Of a stretch of DNA of 64,000 nt, positions 23,092 to 35,126 are shown piece after piece (positions within the stretch are counted from its first letter, which is position 1; every line of letters starts with the position of its first letter). Under the pieces are notes generated by a model. It worked only from the letters and a program-made list of their open reading frames with translations. It did not search any database and was not told where the DNA came from. Source of the DNA: Guadua angustifolia. Taxonomy: Eukaryota; Streptophyta; Magnoliopsida; Poales; Poaceae. The stretch covers positions 12,783,791-12,847,790 of the forward strand of contig CM070520.1 in the NCBI GenBank assembly GCA_036346375.1, given 5' to 3'. Made by a program: the position numbers and the translations under genes.

Positions 23092-26000
23092 ATGGACCGT
23101 AAGGAATGGATGTATCGTAAAAGTCGCTTTGAGTGCTGAATTTCAGAGGGTGTTAAGGAGTTCAAAAAATTGCCGAAGAGGACATTGTGAGGAGGAGTGT
23201 AAACTTCATATATTGTCTTTGCATTGATTGCACCAATCTGAGAAGATTTAACAACTCGGCTCAAATCGAGGACCACCTGATTCGACGTGGCTTTGTGAGG
23301 AATTACACGTGTTGGATACATCACGGCGAGACAGGTGGTACCCTTCCGGAGTGCAACGAAGATACGGTGGAACCGGATGACGAAGTTGCAGATGATATGT
23401 TTGAGGATGAGAATTTGGAGCAAATGTTACGGGATGTGGAGGGTAATTACACGGAAAGAGAGTTCAAAAGTTTAAAAGCTTGATGGAAGATTTATGCCAA
23501 ACCGCTGCTCACAAAGTTGCAAAGCGGAATACACCAAGTTGGGTTCGGTCCTTGCATTGTTTGAATCAAGGCAAAACACCGCTGGATGATACAAGTTTCA
23601 ATGCACTTCTAGTTCTTCTATCGGATGTGCTTCCGTATGAAACGAGTTGCCAACAAGCATTTATGAAGCGAAGAAGCTATCGCGGTCCCATGGGAATGGA
23701 AATAGAATACATGCATGTCCTAATGATTGCATCTTGTACCGTAACACATATCAGAGCTGACGCTTGTCCAAGCAGCAAGCAGCCCCAAGACAAACAAAAG
23801 GAGAAGCGTGAACGACAAGAAGCGTAAGAGCCGAGGCAACGATGGTGAAGAGGTCACTAAAGGTGCACCGCCAAGGTATTGTGGTACTTGCCCATCATTC
23901 CCGTCTTGAGCGGTTGTTTGCAAATCCCAGAGATGCAAAATTGTTGTGTTGGCATTATGAGTCTCGAAGGAAGATGGCAAGCCGAGACACCTCGCCGATT
24001 CGCTCAATGGAGAAACATCGATTGGAAACATGAGGAGTTTGGTGCCGAAATGAGGAACATAAGGTTTGGGTTGAGTACCGATGAAATGAATCCGCTTTGG
24101 TAACATGAGCAACCGCCACAAGACGTGGCCGCCTTCATAGTGTATCTACAACCTCCCTCCTTGGTTGTGCATGAAGCGAAGTATATCATGATGTCCTTGC
24201 TAATCTCGGACCCAAACAAATGGAAATGATATTGATGTGTACCTTGCACCATTGATCGAGGATTTGGTACAATTGTGGAATGAGGGGGTCGTGGTGTGGG
24301 ATGCACACAAAAGAGAGTATTTCACCCTACGAGCTATGGTATTTTGTACCATAAATGATTTCCTGCCGCTTGGTAATTTAAGGGCACAGACGAAGGAGCC
24401 AAAGCGTGTCCTATCTCGTGAAGAGGAGATCGAGAGCCTATGGCTACCGAATTCCAAGAAAACCGTATATGGGTCACCGAGGTTTCTACCTCAAGTCATC
24501 GATACCGTAAAATGGATGACAAATTTGATGGGAAGAGGGAAGTCCGTCGCCCCGCAGCCTATGAGTGGAAGGCAAGTATATTCACGGTGGAGGATATTGA
24601 ACTTCAAAGACGGAAAGAGTCGAATCTGCTCAGATTAGGACAATTTGGAAGAAGAGGTCCATATTTTGGGACTTGCCGATCGAAGGAGTTAGATGTCCGA
24701 CATTGTATTGATGTCATGCACGTTGAGAAGAATGTCTGCGATAATTTGGTTGGTATCTCGCTGAACATACCGGAAGACCAAGGATGGTGTGAATGCTCGT
24801 CGCGACATGGCCTACATGGGAATCAAAGCCCAAGCTTGCAGTGGTAGAGGAGGATGGGAAAGGTCCGTACATCCCCGCCGCATGCTACACCTCGCCCAAG
24901 AAGGAGAAAGAAGATCTCGCAAATGTCTCCAAGGTATTAAAGTTCCATCCGCTACTCCGCAAACATTAAGAAGCCGTGTCCATGGATGATTTGAAGTTGT
25001 TGGGCATGAAGTCCCACGATCGCCATGTCTTGATGACCCAAATGCTCCCAGCTGCAATCGAAATATTCTCATTCGAGGATGTCAGTTTGCAATCACGAAG
25101 CTCATATTTCTTCAATGCGATCTCCGCAGTTATTGACCCCGATATGCTAGACAACTTACAGAGTGAGGTGGTGCAGACTCTATGTCGCTTGAGATGCATT
25201 TCCCACCATCGTTCTTCGACGCCATGGTCCATCTTGTTGTTCACCTTGTCGAGAGATTAAGATATGTGGCCCCGATTCTTACGCTACATGTATCCGCTCG
25301 AGAGGTACATGGGTATATTAAAGTCCTACGTGAGGAATCGGTCGAAACCCGAGGGTAGTATTGTGGAAGGTTATGGACCAAGAGGTTATTGAGTTCTGTG
25401 GACTATCTCGAGAAGACAAGCAATCGGTGTTCTCTATCTCGCCATGAGGGCGATTATCCGCAAAGGAACTGCTAGCGAAACTAACGAGGCCACGCTTGAT
25501 ATGTATTGCAAAGCGATCTCGACAGCCTTGCAAAGACAAAGATGGTTGCAGGTATATCGAGCAAAGACAAGTCGATTTACGAGAAGAGAATCCACATATG
25601 GATGAGCTTTCCATCATGCGAGAACACAACGATAGATTTCTAACATGGTTCAAACAGAGGCGAGGTCTCTATTAGTGATACTATCAAATGGTTGGTCGAC
25701 GGACCTAGATTTAATGTACGCATATGGCAGGGTACGATATTAATGGGTACACCTTTTACACTAAAAGTCGATGCTAAGAGTACTGCTCAAAACAATGTGT
25801 CAAGATAGATGCTTTGTCCGATGAACATCATCGAAAGGAGGATCCTCAATGGCAATGAACTCTTATTACGGGTGATCAAGAAATTTGGGAGCTCGACACG
25901 AATATACCAAATTCCATTGTTCCGATGTAAGTGGGTGGGACTTCCACATGGAGTGAAGATCGACAAGAGAGGTTTTACTCTTGTGGATCTCAACAGACTC

Positions 26001-26190
26001 GCTTATAAAGATGACCCATTCAGATTTCGGCAAGCAAATCAAGTCTTCTATGTGCGTGATCCGCCAATCCGAGGTTGCACGTCGTCCTTTATGGTAAGCG
26101 GCGGATCGTTGGTGTCGAAAATGTCATAGATGAAGAAGAATACGACCAATTCGATGAAATACCTCCGCTTATGGATGGGGCCTGTCTTTA
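23092..26190 (+). pseudogene. TNP2-like CACTA transposase
   Basis: This enzyme would cut and rejoin the element's ends in the nucleus. It begins at ATG 23092 right after a 3' splice-like CAG. The first ~130 codons form the transposase-associated domain (MDRKEWMYRKS, CIDCTNLRRF, HLIRRGFVRNYTCW). The core follows: a WHYESRRKMA segment (~23950), FGLSTDEMNPLW (~24065), LIEDLVQLWNEGV (~24250), FTLRAMVFCTINDFLPLGN (~24320) and the diagnostic DVMHVEKNVCDN (~24710). A DUF4218-like part with GMKSHDRHVLMTQMLP (~25000) and a DUF4216-like part with GFTLVDLNRLAYKDDPF (~25970) close the protein. About ten frame breaks interrupt it, so it is recorded as broken; some may be base-calling errors. Confidence 0.88.
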
Positions 26191-26659
26191 GCGGTGACAA
26201 CGACACACATGGAAGAAATTATATGCGGTAGATCATCAAGAAGGGTTATATTGTAAATAAAAGGAGTACATCATTGTATCGCTTGATATGTGTTTGCAAA
26301 GGTTATGTGTACGATAAAACTTTCACAAATTTTGTCAATGCATTGTGGTATGTAGCTACTTAATGGAATAAAAAGAAGGCACTCTACATGAAATCATTTC
26401 GAATTTTCGAATACTTGGACTTTATTTGAGAAAGATTTGACTTTTCTACTCTTTGACCAAAAAGTATGCCTACAAAGTGAATTTGGGCTTGCTTTCAATG
26501 CTTACTCATTTTGCCAAAATCCTTTTTAGAAAAGATCAGAGTATCACAAAGTATGTTTCGCAAACTTTCAAATAATTCCAACTATGTGTGCAAAAGATAT
26601 GGCCTTTTCACTCTTTGATCGATATCTCAGAATTCAGACTTTATGGTTTGTCAGAAAAC

Positions 26660-26945
26660 AAATAAAGGCCTATATTTGTATCGGTTCTTATTCAAAGCAA
26701 CACAAATACATAATCATTTGTATCGTTTTTTAATAAACCTCGATAGTAATACTATCCTTCACTTGTATCGGTTTTAGTTTAGAACCGATAGAAATATCAC
26801 TTCAAGTATTTCTATCGGTTTTCATTTAAAAACCCGATAGAGATACTATAATTGTATCGGTTTTACGTGAAAACCGATAGGAATATCCTCCTAGGGTTTT
26901 CCTTAGTACAGTATTGCTATCGGTTTTGTTGGAAAACCGATAGTA
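26660..26945. repeat. Central TATCGGTTTT repeat block in the CACTA element
   Basis: Eight or more copies of TATCGGTTTT and its complement AAACCGATA occur here, often preceded by TATTTC or GTAATA. The block resembles the two subterminal blocks but lies in the middle of the element, between the two genes. It may be the left end of a second, fused CACTA copy or the control region of the second gene. Confidence 0.75.
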
Positions 26946-26949
26946 ATGA

Positions 26950-28400
26950 GGAGAGTGAACAATATTACGCTGGCCTCCATTTTTTTTGCCCTAGCTCCGC
27001 CCACTCTGAATTGCTCCCTCGCACCACGATTTCTTCGCTTCCACCGCCAACGCCGCCGCAAGCCTCCACGCCCCTCTCCTCCTCACGCCTGCACTCCTTC
27101 CCCGCCGAATCGCCCCACACCGTCGACTCTCTCCCCACGACTCTTCCCCACGCCGTCGACTCTTCCCCACGCCGCGAAGTCGCTTCCCACGCCACGACTT
27201 CCCCGCCACGACTCTTCTTCCCCACGCCGTCGATTCTCCTCACGCTAAGTCGCTTCACGCTGTCCCACCTGTGTTCTTCCCTGTTCATTTCTCGCCGGTC
27301 AGGGTTGCTTGTTGCTCGTGATGATAATAGGGTAATTAATGATATAGACAATTTATCCCGTGAATAAGGCCTTGAACCGTAGACTTATATGCTTTAGAAG
27401 TATTGATTTATTCAACGTTAGTTAGCGCTCTTATTTGATTCAGAATAATTGTTTGTAATCAGTCTATTGTTTGTTCAGTACGTGTCAACTAGTTCTGATT
27501 TGCATACTGATCTGACTGGATTTATATATTCTGTGAGGCAAAGTTTACTGATCTAAATCTTGCTAATAAATTATAGTCATATCCTGTTATTTCTAGTTTC
27601 AGTCTGCTGGTTCAATTGTCACTTCCAATTAACTGGTTACATGCTGTTCTGTTCGTCTGGTAAAATTGTCTTTTACAGAACTTAGCTTGTTGCTCTGTCC
27701 TGAGTTTTACCTGGCAGTAAAGAACTTCATTTTCAGTGAATAAATTATCAATTCTTATTGTGCATGATAAGGTGGTAAGGGTTTGAGGCCTTATTCTCTA
27801 GATTGATTGTTTTGCCCATTCGTGATTGTAGTTGAAGGTTTATGACCTTCAAATATACCCTAAAATCTGAGAGCAATTAATTTTAGTCAATTCCATATTG
27901 CCATGGTAGACATGATTCTTTATATGAATGACATAAAATTGCCTTTATGTGGTCTATTACCATTTATGTCATTTCAAATGATCATGATTTATGTACTGTT
28001 TCTCATATTGTTATATGGAATACTTAAGAAAATCTTGCTTTTTATATCGCTTCTCATCCATAGAGGAAATCCCAGAGGCAACTGACACCAACAAAAAATT
28101 AAATCATTTGCATTCAAAAAAGATAAGAGTATTCAACATAAAGTTGGTTAAATCTAATATTGAAAACAAGTGTTAATTAAAACTCTAAATAAAGTAGGAC
28201 CTATGTTTTATAATCAATCGTTGTTAGTTTAACATAGGTACATGCTAGGGTCAACATGATAGTATGACACATACTCATTCTAGAAAATAAGAAGTCATAC
28301 ATTTCTATATAGCATAATCTTTCCATATGCAAGGATTGCTTGTAGCAACTTTTGAGTATGCCAAAGGGTATAGTTATTTCAATCTTAATTGCATATCTCA
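26950..28400 (+). other. GC-rich exon-like segment and long AT-rich spacer
   Basis: 26990-27300 is C-rich with repeated CACGCCGTCGACTC-type words, resembling a 5' exon or leader; both strands are open there because of composition, so no protein is called. 27350-28400 is AT-rich, intron-like, without recognisable genes. The arrangement (repeat block, leader, intron, 345-bp repeat, gene) mirrors the left end of the element. Confidence 0.45.
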
Positions 28401-28406
28401 AAGATA

Positions 28407-28747
28407 TGTTAGAGTTTAGGTTATGAATCCACGTTTTCGCTCGAGAGTGTTTAATTATAAATATGCCGAATAGCATATTTATAAGCAAGCGCCTCGAATT
28501 GTCCACGCTTTGATTCGAGGATATGTTCGGCAAGTTCTTCGTCTGTTGTACAACTCATGAGTAGATTTCGTAGCGTTTCAGCTTGTTCTCCTGATACACA
28601 CCCCTCTTGACTTGTTGTCGAGACGTATCCGGAGAACATGGGAGATGTCAGCCAAATTTTCTCCGGTTGTACAACGGCTTAGGAACTTGCCCAACCACAT
28701 ATCCTCGAATGGGATTAGGACCAAACCTATTTAGAGGTTAGGAGTCA
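28407..28747. repeat. 345-bp leader repeat, copy B
   Basis: The second copy of the repeat at 22456-22802, in the same orientation, again placed a short distance upstream of a CACTA gene. The inverted repeat around TATAAATATGCCG and the terminal AGGAGTCA are conserved. Bases beyond the ends (TCGTTG) are also shared, which argues against simple independent LTR insertions. Confidence 0.65.
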
Positions 28748-28839
28748 TCGTTGAAGATCATTCGCTTTCTCGCTTTGTTGTCAATGAGAGGTTGCTTTAC
28801 ATGATTTATTGTCAACTTCACATAATTGCTACTAATTGC

Positions 28840-31800
28840 TTTATCTCATGTCAAATATATACCATGTCGATAAGAAAACCGAAAATGTCGCAACTAGAGA
28901 GCATCGACTATCGCTGCATGTAATGAGATTAGCTGCTCTTGAGGGGCCGAGCGAACTTCCACGGTCGAGCCGAGCCAACTTCCAAGTGTCGAGGGCCGAG
29001 CAAACTTCCAAGTGTCGAGCCGAGCCAACTTCCAAGTGTCGAGGGGCCGAGTAAGGTGAGGAAGGCCCGAGGACCGAGTAAAGGGGCCACAGGAGAACAC
29101 CGCAGTTCTCCAGCTCAATGCCACGGGGTTTGCACGGGTCCTCGTAAGTACAAGGGGCGATACCGCCATTCCTCGCCAATTGGTGAGGGAGAGGGTTGCC
29201 ATAACGGTTAAGGACTGGAGAAAGGAGGTCACACAATGTAAGAACCTACTGGGACGAGGTGAAGGGCAAATGGATTATAGAAGAGGAGGACGAAAATAAT
29301 GCCAAAGCAGTACGCCATGAAGAGGATGGGTGTGGCTTTGAGGCACTTCTGTGGTCTACATGCATAGTAAGTACGCACAAAGGCCGACACCATTCGAGAG
29401 GTATCCGTCGTGACTTCGATGTTTGGGAGGAGTTCACGACGATCAAGGGTACGCCGAGGCGAGGAGCCGAGATGAAGAACATTGGTATCCAGAGGCGAAT
29501 AGTACCCGCACCACCTCGCTTCAAAGGCTACGGGAAGAAAGCAGAATCGGGCGCGAGTAACCGAGGAGTGCGCGAACTCGGATGGGCAAGGTTTTACTCC
29601 CACATATGTGAGGAGCGGCACGCGATCGGGTATAAGCGAGACAAAGAAATCCGCGGATGGGCAGCCGGTAGTATCAAACCCGCTATCGCAGTAAGTCGTT
29701 TCCACCATCGTAAGTCAAAAACTTACTACATTGCGCCAACCATTCCTGTTGTATTTCAGATCTAATTCAGACTCTCTGCAGGAGGAGGTCACCAGAGGAA
29801 AGAGCAGGGACCTTTGTTAGCCAAGGGTCAAATGACATCTTGTCCTCCGCGACGGGAAGTCCGACCATAAGGGCCGGTACTTGCCGAGGGCGGGCATACG
29901 AAGAAGACGATCAAGACGAGGTTAGGAGTGCCAGGCAAGATCATGGGAGGCACGACGAGCGCATGAAGGACACGCCAGGAGGAGATCAAGGAGGAGATGA
30001 GGGGAGATGACGCACGTGAGCAGGAGATGAGGGTAGAGATGGACAGCTTGAGGGCCGAGATGATGGCGATGTTCTCCCAGAGTCGAGCTAGATGACCCCG
30101 CCATCTGCATGTAAACTCAGTCACGACCCAAAGAACAAGGGTCTAAAACGATAAGGCTGGTCCGCAGCCTAAAGGTAATAGTTAATTTTGCATGGCTTCG
30201 AGGTGCGAGGGTAACTCCCCAATATTTTCTTCTGTTGCGCACCTCTTGCAAAGCGCCATTACGGCAAAACTACCCGACGGAAGACGGATTTCGTTGAGGT
30301 CTGCACGCGGGTTGCATTTCTATGCAATGAGACCGACATAAGGCATGGTCACTTTGGGGAAGGGCTACATGAGGGTCCAGTGGACTACGCCCACGGCCTT
30401 CTTATCATATGTGCTCGAGTTCCCCCAACGAAGAGATCACCACTTCGCAAGCACACATGTCGTTCATCAAATGGCCCACCAGCGTCAGATCGGTCAAGGT
30501 AAAAACCTCGCTTCTTCAGACCATTCCAAGAGTATTGCAACAAGTTGTTCATACGCTGCTTTGTAGGTTCCTACCGCACTCGCGCCTCCTCCCACGATCG
30601 TGATTTAGTCCCGCACAGAGTAATCGAGCTGTGCATAAAAGGGCTACCACGACAGCCACAGTAACCACCGGAGGCCTCCGCTAAAAGCCAAGGTTCACAT
30701 GCAGACTACGCAGGCTCCTCGTGCACAGGAAAAGCCTCCAACCCCCGCCGAGACTCCTTCGCCCAGAAGGAGAGCGGCACAGCCACACGAGAAGCCCTAT
30801 AATTTTAAGGCGATGAACATGGAAAGCCCTTCGCCTCCCCGCGAAATTGAATACTTTAGGCATGTGGACTCGATACTCCATGGATGGTACATTGACAAAG
30901 TGAAGGGAACGAAGGCCGGGTCGACTTCAATGTTAGGTACAAAGGGACATTTCCACCGTGAGGACGACGGACATTTCCACGGCTTTGAGGATCTGCTCCG
31001 CTCTACCAAATGATCTCCATCGACGTTTCCATCAGGCGATCCTCGACACCGTGAGTATCGCACCACATAGCATGACCTTAGAACTTCCATAGGATTTTGC
31101 ATTATGCTTCGTGAATATTCAATACGAAGTTGTGGCAATGAGGCAATGAAGTCGTGACGAATCGACAACTAATTGGGTTCGCCGACCCCGAGCCGGTGTC
31201 CGCAACGATGGCTAGGCTTCAACCGCAATGGCTTGCCGGCCACATCAAGGGTGCGTTGAAAGTCGAGGCCAAGAAGGACTTCATTCTATTCCCGCATTCA
31301 CGAGGAGTAAGTACTACTACACCCTTCAATTACTTGTACGACTTCAACCGTATGTGAACTTATTTCCTTCGCTGCATACCATTTAATAAGCAACCATTGG
31401 GTCCTACTCGTGATCATTCCGAGTAACAACGTGGTCTACACTTTTAATTCCATTGAGAAGAGACCGATGGCTCACGCGATCAAGACTCCTTTGGAGCATT
31501 AAGTGCACTACTCTTATGTAACACTTTATGTATTTAACTACGACATTCATTATTTTGTACTTAACAAATGCTCTCCAATGTATATAGGTTTCTCGACCAC
31601 GCCGCAGGATGAGGATACACGATCGAAAAAAGGGCTCCAAGCCGAGTATGTGCGCTTCAAGGTACAAGTGGCATTCCCTATATAAGATTTAGATTTCGAC
31701 ATATTTTCTTCGCTCTTAATTTCTTTTTTCTTTCTTCACACATCCATCAGTAAGGCAGCGACGACCATCGCGGTTTGTACGCTATGCATCACATGCCGAT

Positions 31801-32060
31801 CTTGATTAGCCTCTCGCATCGCTTTCCCTGTATATATGTACATGCATAATAATACAAGTAGCCTTTCACATAGAAATTTCAAAACTTAAATTAAAACACT
31901 GCTTTATTTTGCGACTCTCAATATCCCCCGAAGAGTATAGACCGCACTACGCCAACAAGATAAGGGACTACTTATGCCAGTGGTACTGGATGGAATGTAT
32001 GGTGGAGGACTGACGGTTTAGAGATCCCAAAGCTCAGACTAGGCTATATGTGAACAATAT
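28840..32060 (+). pseudogene. CACTA second gene: coiled-coil and Ulp1-like protease parts
   Basis: A broken plus-strand gene in the position of the second CACTA gene. 28940-29060 has four short GCCGAGC(A/C)AACTTCCA repeats. 29246-29700 encodes a basic region (DFDVWEEFTTIKGTP and following) resembling the plant transposase domain of such proteins. 29980-30090 encodes an E/K-rich coiled coil (EEIKEEMRGDDAREQEMRVE). 31154-31500 resembles an Ulp1/C48 SUMO protease: NHWVLLVIIPSNNVVYTFNS carries the catalytic-type His at 31394-31396, but Asn stands where the family has Asp (DS). At ~31765 the usual C-G-(Y/F)-Y reads R-G-L-Y. Introns and frame breaks are not resolved. Protease activity is unlikely as written. 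Confidence 0.65.
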
Positions 32061-32309
32061 TACAAATCTGAATGGGATTACATGTGTACATGATGGTTAA
32101 GCATGTGTCATTGTAACAAAGTATTCATTTTCTGAATGTGATATGTATTTGTTGTAACAATTAAAGTATTCATTTTTTGTGAATGAGTTGTATTCATTTT
32201 CTCGTGAATGTGAATGTGATATACATGCTGTATGTTTGTGATATGTGCATATATATATTTGTGTGAAATATGTGCTGATTGGAGGGTCAATTGAAAGTAG
32301 CACACCCCT

Positions 32310-32690
32310 TCATCTCTATCGTTCTCACAAGAAAATGATAGAGATAACATTGTCATCTCTATCGGTTTTTGTAAGAAATGATAGAGATAATGTTTACATC
32401 TCTATCGGTTCCTACAAGAAAATGATAGAGATGAACTTATCATCTCTATCGTTCTTCGAATAAAATGATAGAGATGAACTCATAATCTCTATCGGTTCTT
32501 CTAAAGAACCGATAGAGATGATGAGTTCATCTCTATCATTTTTTCAAGAACCGATAGAGATGATGAGTTCATCTCTATCGGGCAAGAACCGATCGTAATA
32601 ATAGCGCCATCATCTCTGCTTAACCGCTTAATGTCGCTACCGTAACCGATTGCGATGATAAAAAGAACCGATTGTGATGTGTAAACGTAG
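32310..32690. repeat. CACTA right subterminal repeats
   Basis: About a dozen units of CATCTCTATCGGTTC and its complement are arranged as successive hairpins, ending at the right TIR. The unit differs from the left block (CTC against CAC before TATCGG). Confidence 0.85.
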
Positions 32691-32698
32691 TAGTGTAT

Positions 32699-32996
32699 CT
32701 AAAGCAAGCAACTAGCCTAGCACTGTATTTAACTGATATGGCTCTTTTGGGAGGTTTAAAGCCAACTTCAGCTTTCAAAAGCCAATACACCTCTAAACAA
32801 ATTTTGCTTTTAAGTGGCTTTTGCAATAAGCTCAAGCCACATATAACTAACAAAAACCAAAAACTAAAAGCTTGGGATCTCGCTTGGCACTTATTGTCGA
32901 GAGAAATTAGTCTGCTTGTCAAACAAATTCTCTTATAAAAAGCTGCAACTCTTTTCAGCTTTAGAAAGCCAAAAAGTAACTTTTCGAAAAGTTACA
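32699..32996. other. Unassigned AT-rich flank, possibly MITE-derived
   Basis: Contains repeated AGCTTT / AAAGCC / GGCTTT words that could fold (for example TCAGCTTTCAAAAGCC and TCAGCTTTAGAAAGCC). This hints at a small hAT-type element. No termini could be fixed. Confidence 0.3.
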
Positions 32997-33262
32997 TGTT
33001 AGAGATAACTTAATATCTCAACTTACTATATCTGTTGGTTTTATCCAAATAAATAGTTAGACCAAATTTGCTACAACTTAGACTCCTTTGGCTATATAAG
33101 CCATATTGCTACAACTCAGACTTTTTTGGCTATTTAAGACATATCCATGTACATGTAATCCTAGGACCATTATAATGATTTTGTTTCCTGTGGTTTTTCT
33201 CCCGCAAGAATTTTTCACGTTAAATCTTTGTCTCCAGTTATTTTATCATACTAACACTAACA
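32997..33262 (+). mobile_element. Copia LTR (266 bp)
   Basis: Begins TGTTAGAGATAAC and ends ACTAACA, and is followed two bases later by a degenerate primer-binding site (33265-33276, TGGTATTAAAGC against TGGTATCAGAGC). It is therefore a 5' LTR of a Copia element whose body is missing or unrecognisable downstream. Confidence 0.75.
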
Positions 33263-33264
33263 AG

Positions 33265-33276
33265 TGGTATTAAAGC
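33265..33276 (+). other. Degenerate Copia primer-binding site
   Basis: Reads TGGTATTAAAGC, two substitutions from the tRNA-Met complement TGGTATCAGAGC, and directly follows the LTR end at 33262. Confidence 0.7.
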
Positions 33277-33570
33277 ATACCTGGTACTAACCACCACACC
33301 CCGTCCTTTTACGCAACCTGGACTCGTCCTTCGCCACAGCGCTTCCCGTCTCGGCAAACCGGCATGGCCGCAGCTTTCGATGTCCCATCCACCTTGGTCT
33401 TGTCATGTTCCTCAGCGACATCTTTGCCCGGCCGTTGTTCGCCACGCCAGCCCCGGCCTGCCTGGGACTCCAAGGCACAAAATAAAATTTCAGCAAAATT
33501 TTGCAAGATCTTAAATTTCGGACATGGACAAGATTCAAAATCCCAGCAGATAAAAAAATTTAAAAATTAA
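33277..33570. other. GC-rich patch after the Copia LTR
   Basis: High-GC sequence with open frames on both strands (for example 33287-33538 minus). No gag-like motif is visible although the position is just after a primer-binding site. Unassigned. Confidence 0.25.
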
Positions 33571-35100
33571 ATTGCTACAGAATTTCAGAAATTTTGGCGA
33601 GATTTCATCAAATCTCACCGAAATCTCTCGGTTTTTTTATCGATTTGGCCCAATAACCCTTATGAATATCATCTTCCATGTATTTTTTTAATAACTGAAT
33701 TTTTAAGATGTTTTATAATTTTGGTAGAAACATTGTCAGATTTTTATAAAATTATACAAGCTTGATCATGCTCTAACAAATTTATCGCATCATATTTAGA
33801 ATTCTAGGATCATATAGAAAAATTTCAAAAGAATTAAACTTCATTTGTTATCCTTAACAAATGATAACCTTGTTCGAATGAACATAATTGAGATAGTAAC
33901 CTTGTTAGAATTTTATAAATTTGCTCGAGCGTGATCATGATTCAAAATTTTTATGAGAGCTTAAGAATTGACTCAGAACCATTATATAAAATTTTAAGAA
34001 TTTTTTGCTCAATCCAGTCTTTGGAAGCATTGAACTTAATTTGTTACCTTTCAAAAATAAAAACAGAATGGAACATAAATGGTATAGTACAATTATAAGA
34101 ATTTTATAAGTTCACCGAGTGTGATCATGATCCAAAATTTTTATGAGAACTTAATAATTTCCTTAGAACCCTTTTGTAAAACTTTCAAAAATTCTAAACC
34201 TTTTTGGTTGCTCAAGCAAATCTAGGTATTGATCATTGCTTTTATCAGACAAGAGCACTTTCAGAATTTTCTAAAATTCCTTATGTCGCATAATCAACTC
34301 ATAATTTTATCAAAATGTTTTTGATTCATCAGGATCGTCCACAAAAATTTTAAAAATTTTATGACATGGTTTGGACATTTTTGATTCAATTGAAGTTTAC
34401 CGGTAAGATTGTTATCTGGATAATAGCACTTTCAGATTTTTTTCAAAATTCATAATGCTTGATCATCATCTTAAAATTTTATAAAAATATTATTGAAGTG
34501 TCATTGCCATCCAAAAATATTTTCAAAATTTTCTAACTTGATTTGTTCCCTTTTTTAGTGGTTAAAATTTGCCGGTCAATCTTTTATCAGTATAGTATTA
34601 CTGTTAGAATTTTTAAAAATTCATCAAGCTTGGCCAACAGCTGAAATTTTTGTAGGAACATTAATGTTATGTCAGAACGATCCACTAAAAACTTCAAAGT
34701 TTCTCAATGTGTTTTGCACTATTTTTCAATTGGTTCAATTTTACGAAAATCTCGCATTTCTCGCAAAATTTCGATATTTCTCGCCAAATCTCAGAAATCT
34801 CGCTTTGAACAAAAAAGATTGCCTCTGACCTGAAGGAACATGTCATCAATCCTGTCATCTCTGAGCAGTACCTAAAATTTTTTGGGAATGTTAATGATAT
34901 GTTAGAACCATTCACAAAAAATTCAAAGTTTTTCAACTTGTCTTGCACTATTTTTCATTCGGTTAAATTTTACTCACTTCTCAGCGAAATTTTGGTGTTT
35001 CTCTGCTAAATGTCAGAAATCTTGTTTGAAAAAAGGATTTAAATTTTGTTTTTATGTCATCTAAAATTTATCCAAAATTTCAAGATTCCTTAAAATTTTA
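33571..35100. mobile_element. Decayed AT-rich repeat (LTR-like)
   Basis: Consists of repeated words such as AAAATTTT, TTTTATAAATT and GATCATGATTCAAAATTTT at rough 180-bp intervals (33760, 33940, 34120), with no coding potential. The same style of sequence fills 57900-58660 at the end of the long family X LTR, so this may be an old Gypsy-type LTR. A ~55-bp segment at 34816-34871 reappears at 35247-35302. Confidence 0.4.
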
Positions 35101-35126
35101 GATTTCACGCACCTCAAATATGTCCA

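Larger units (their letters stand above)
21620..32695 (+). mobile_element. CACTA (En/Spm) DNA transposon, 11.08 kb
   Basis: The left terminus at 21620 reads CACCACTACAG and the right terminus at 32695, reverse-complemented, reads CACTACTACGT, so the left end has one change in the diagnostic CACTA. The flanking trinucleotide TAT is present at 21617-21619 and 32696-32698, the 3-bp target-site duplication expected of the superfamily. Subterminal repeats built on TATCGGTT lie inside both ends, with a third block in the middle. The body carries a broken TNP2-type transposase and a second gene with coiled-coil and Ulp1-like parts. Frame damage is heavy, so autonomy is doubtful as written. Confidence 0.9.

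Noticed and set aside
21620..26650. Two separate head-to-tail CACTA elements with an end near 26650
   Set aside because: No CACTA-type terminus or trinucleotide duplication was found near 26600-26700, so a single bounded element with a central repeat block is the safer call; the fusion idea is kept as a finding.
26946..27367. Plus-strand ORFs rich in Pro/Ser/His, considered as a gene start
   Set aside because: Plus and minus frames are open together over C-rich repeats. At most this is a leader exon of the CACTA second gene.
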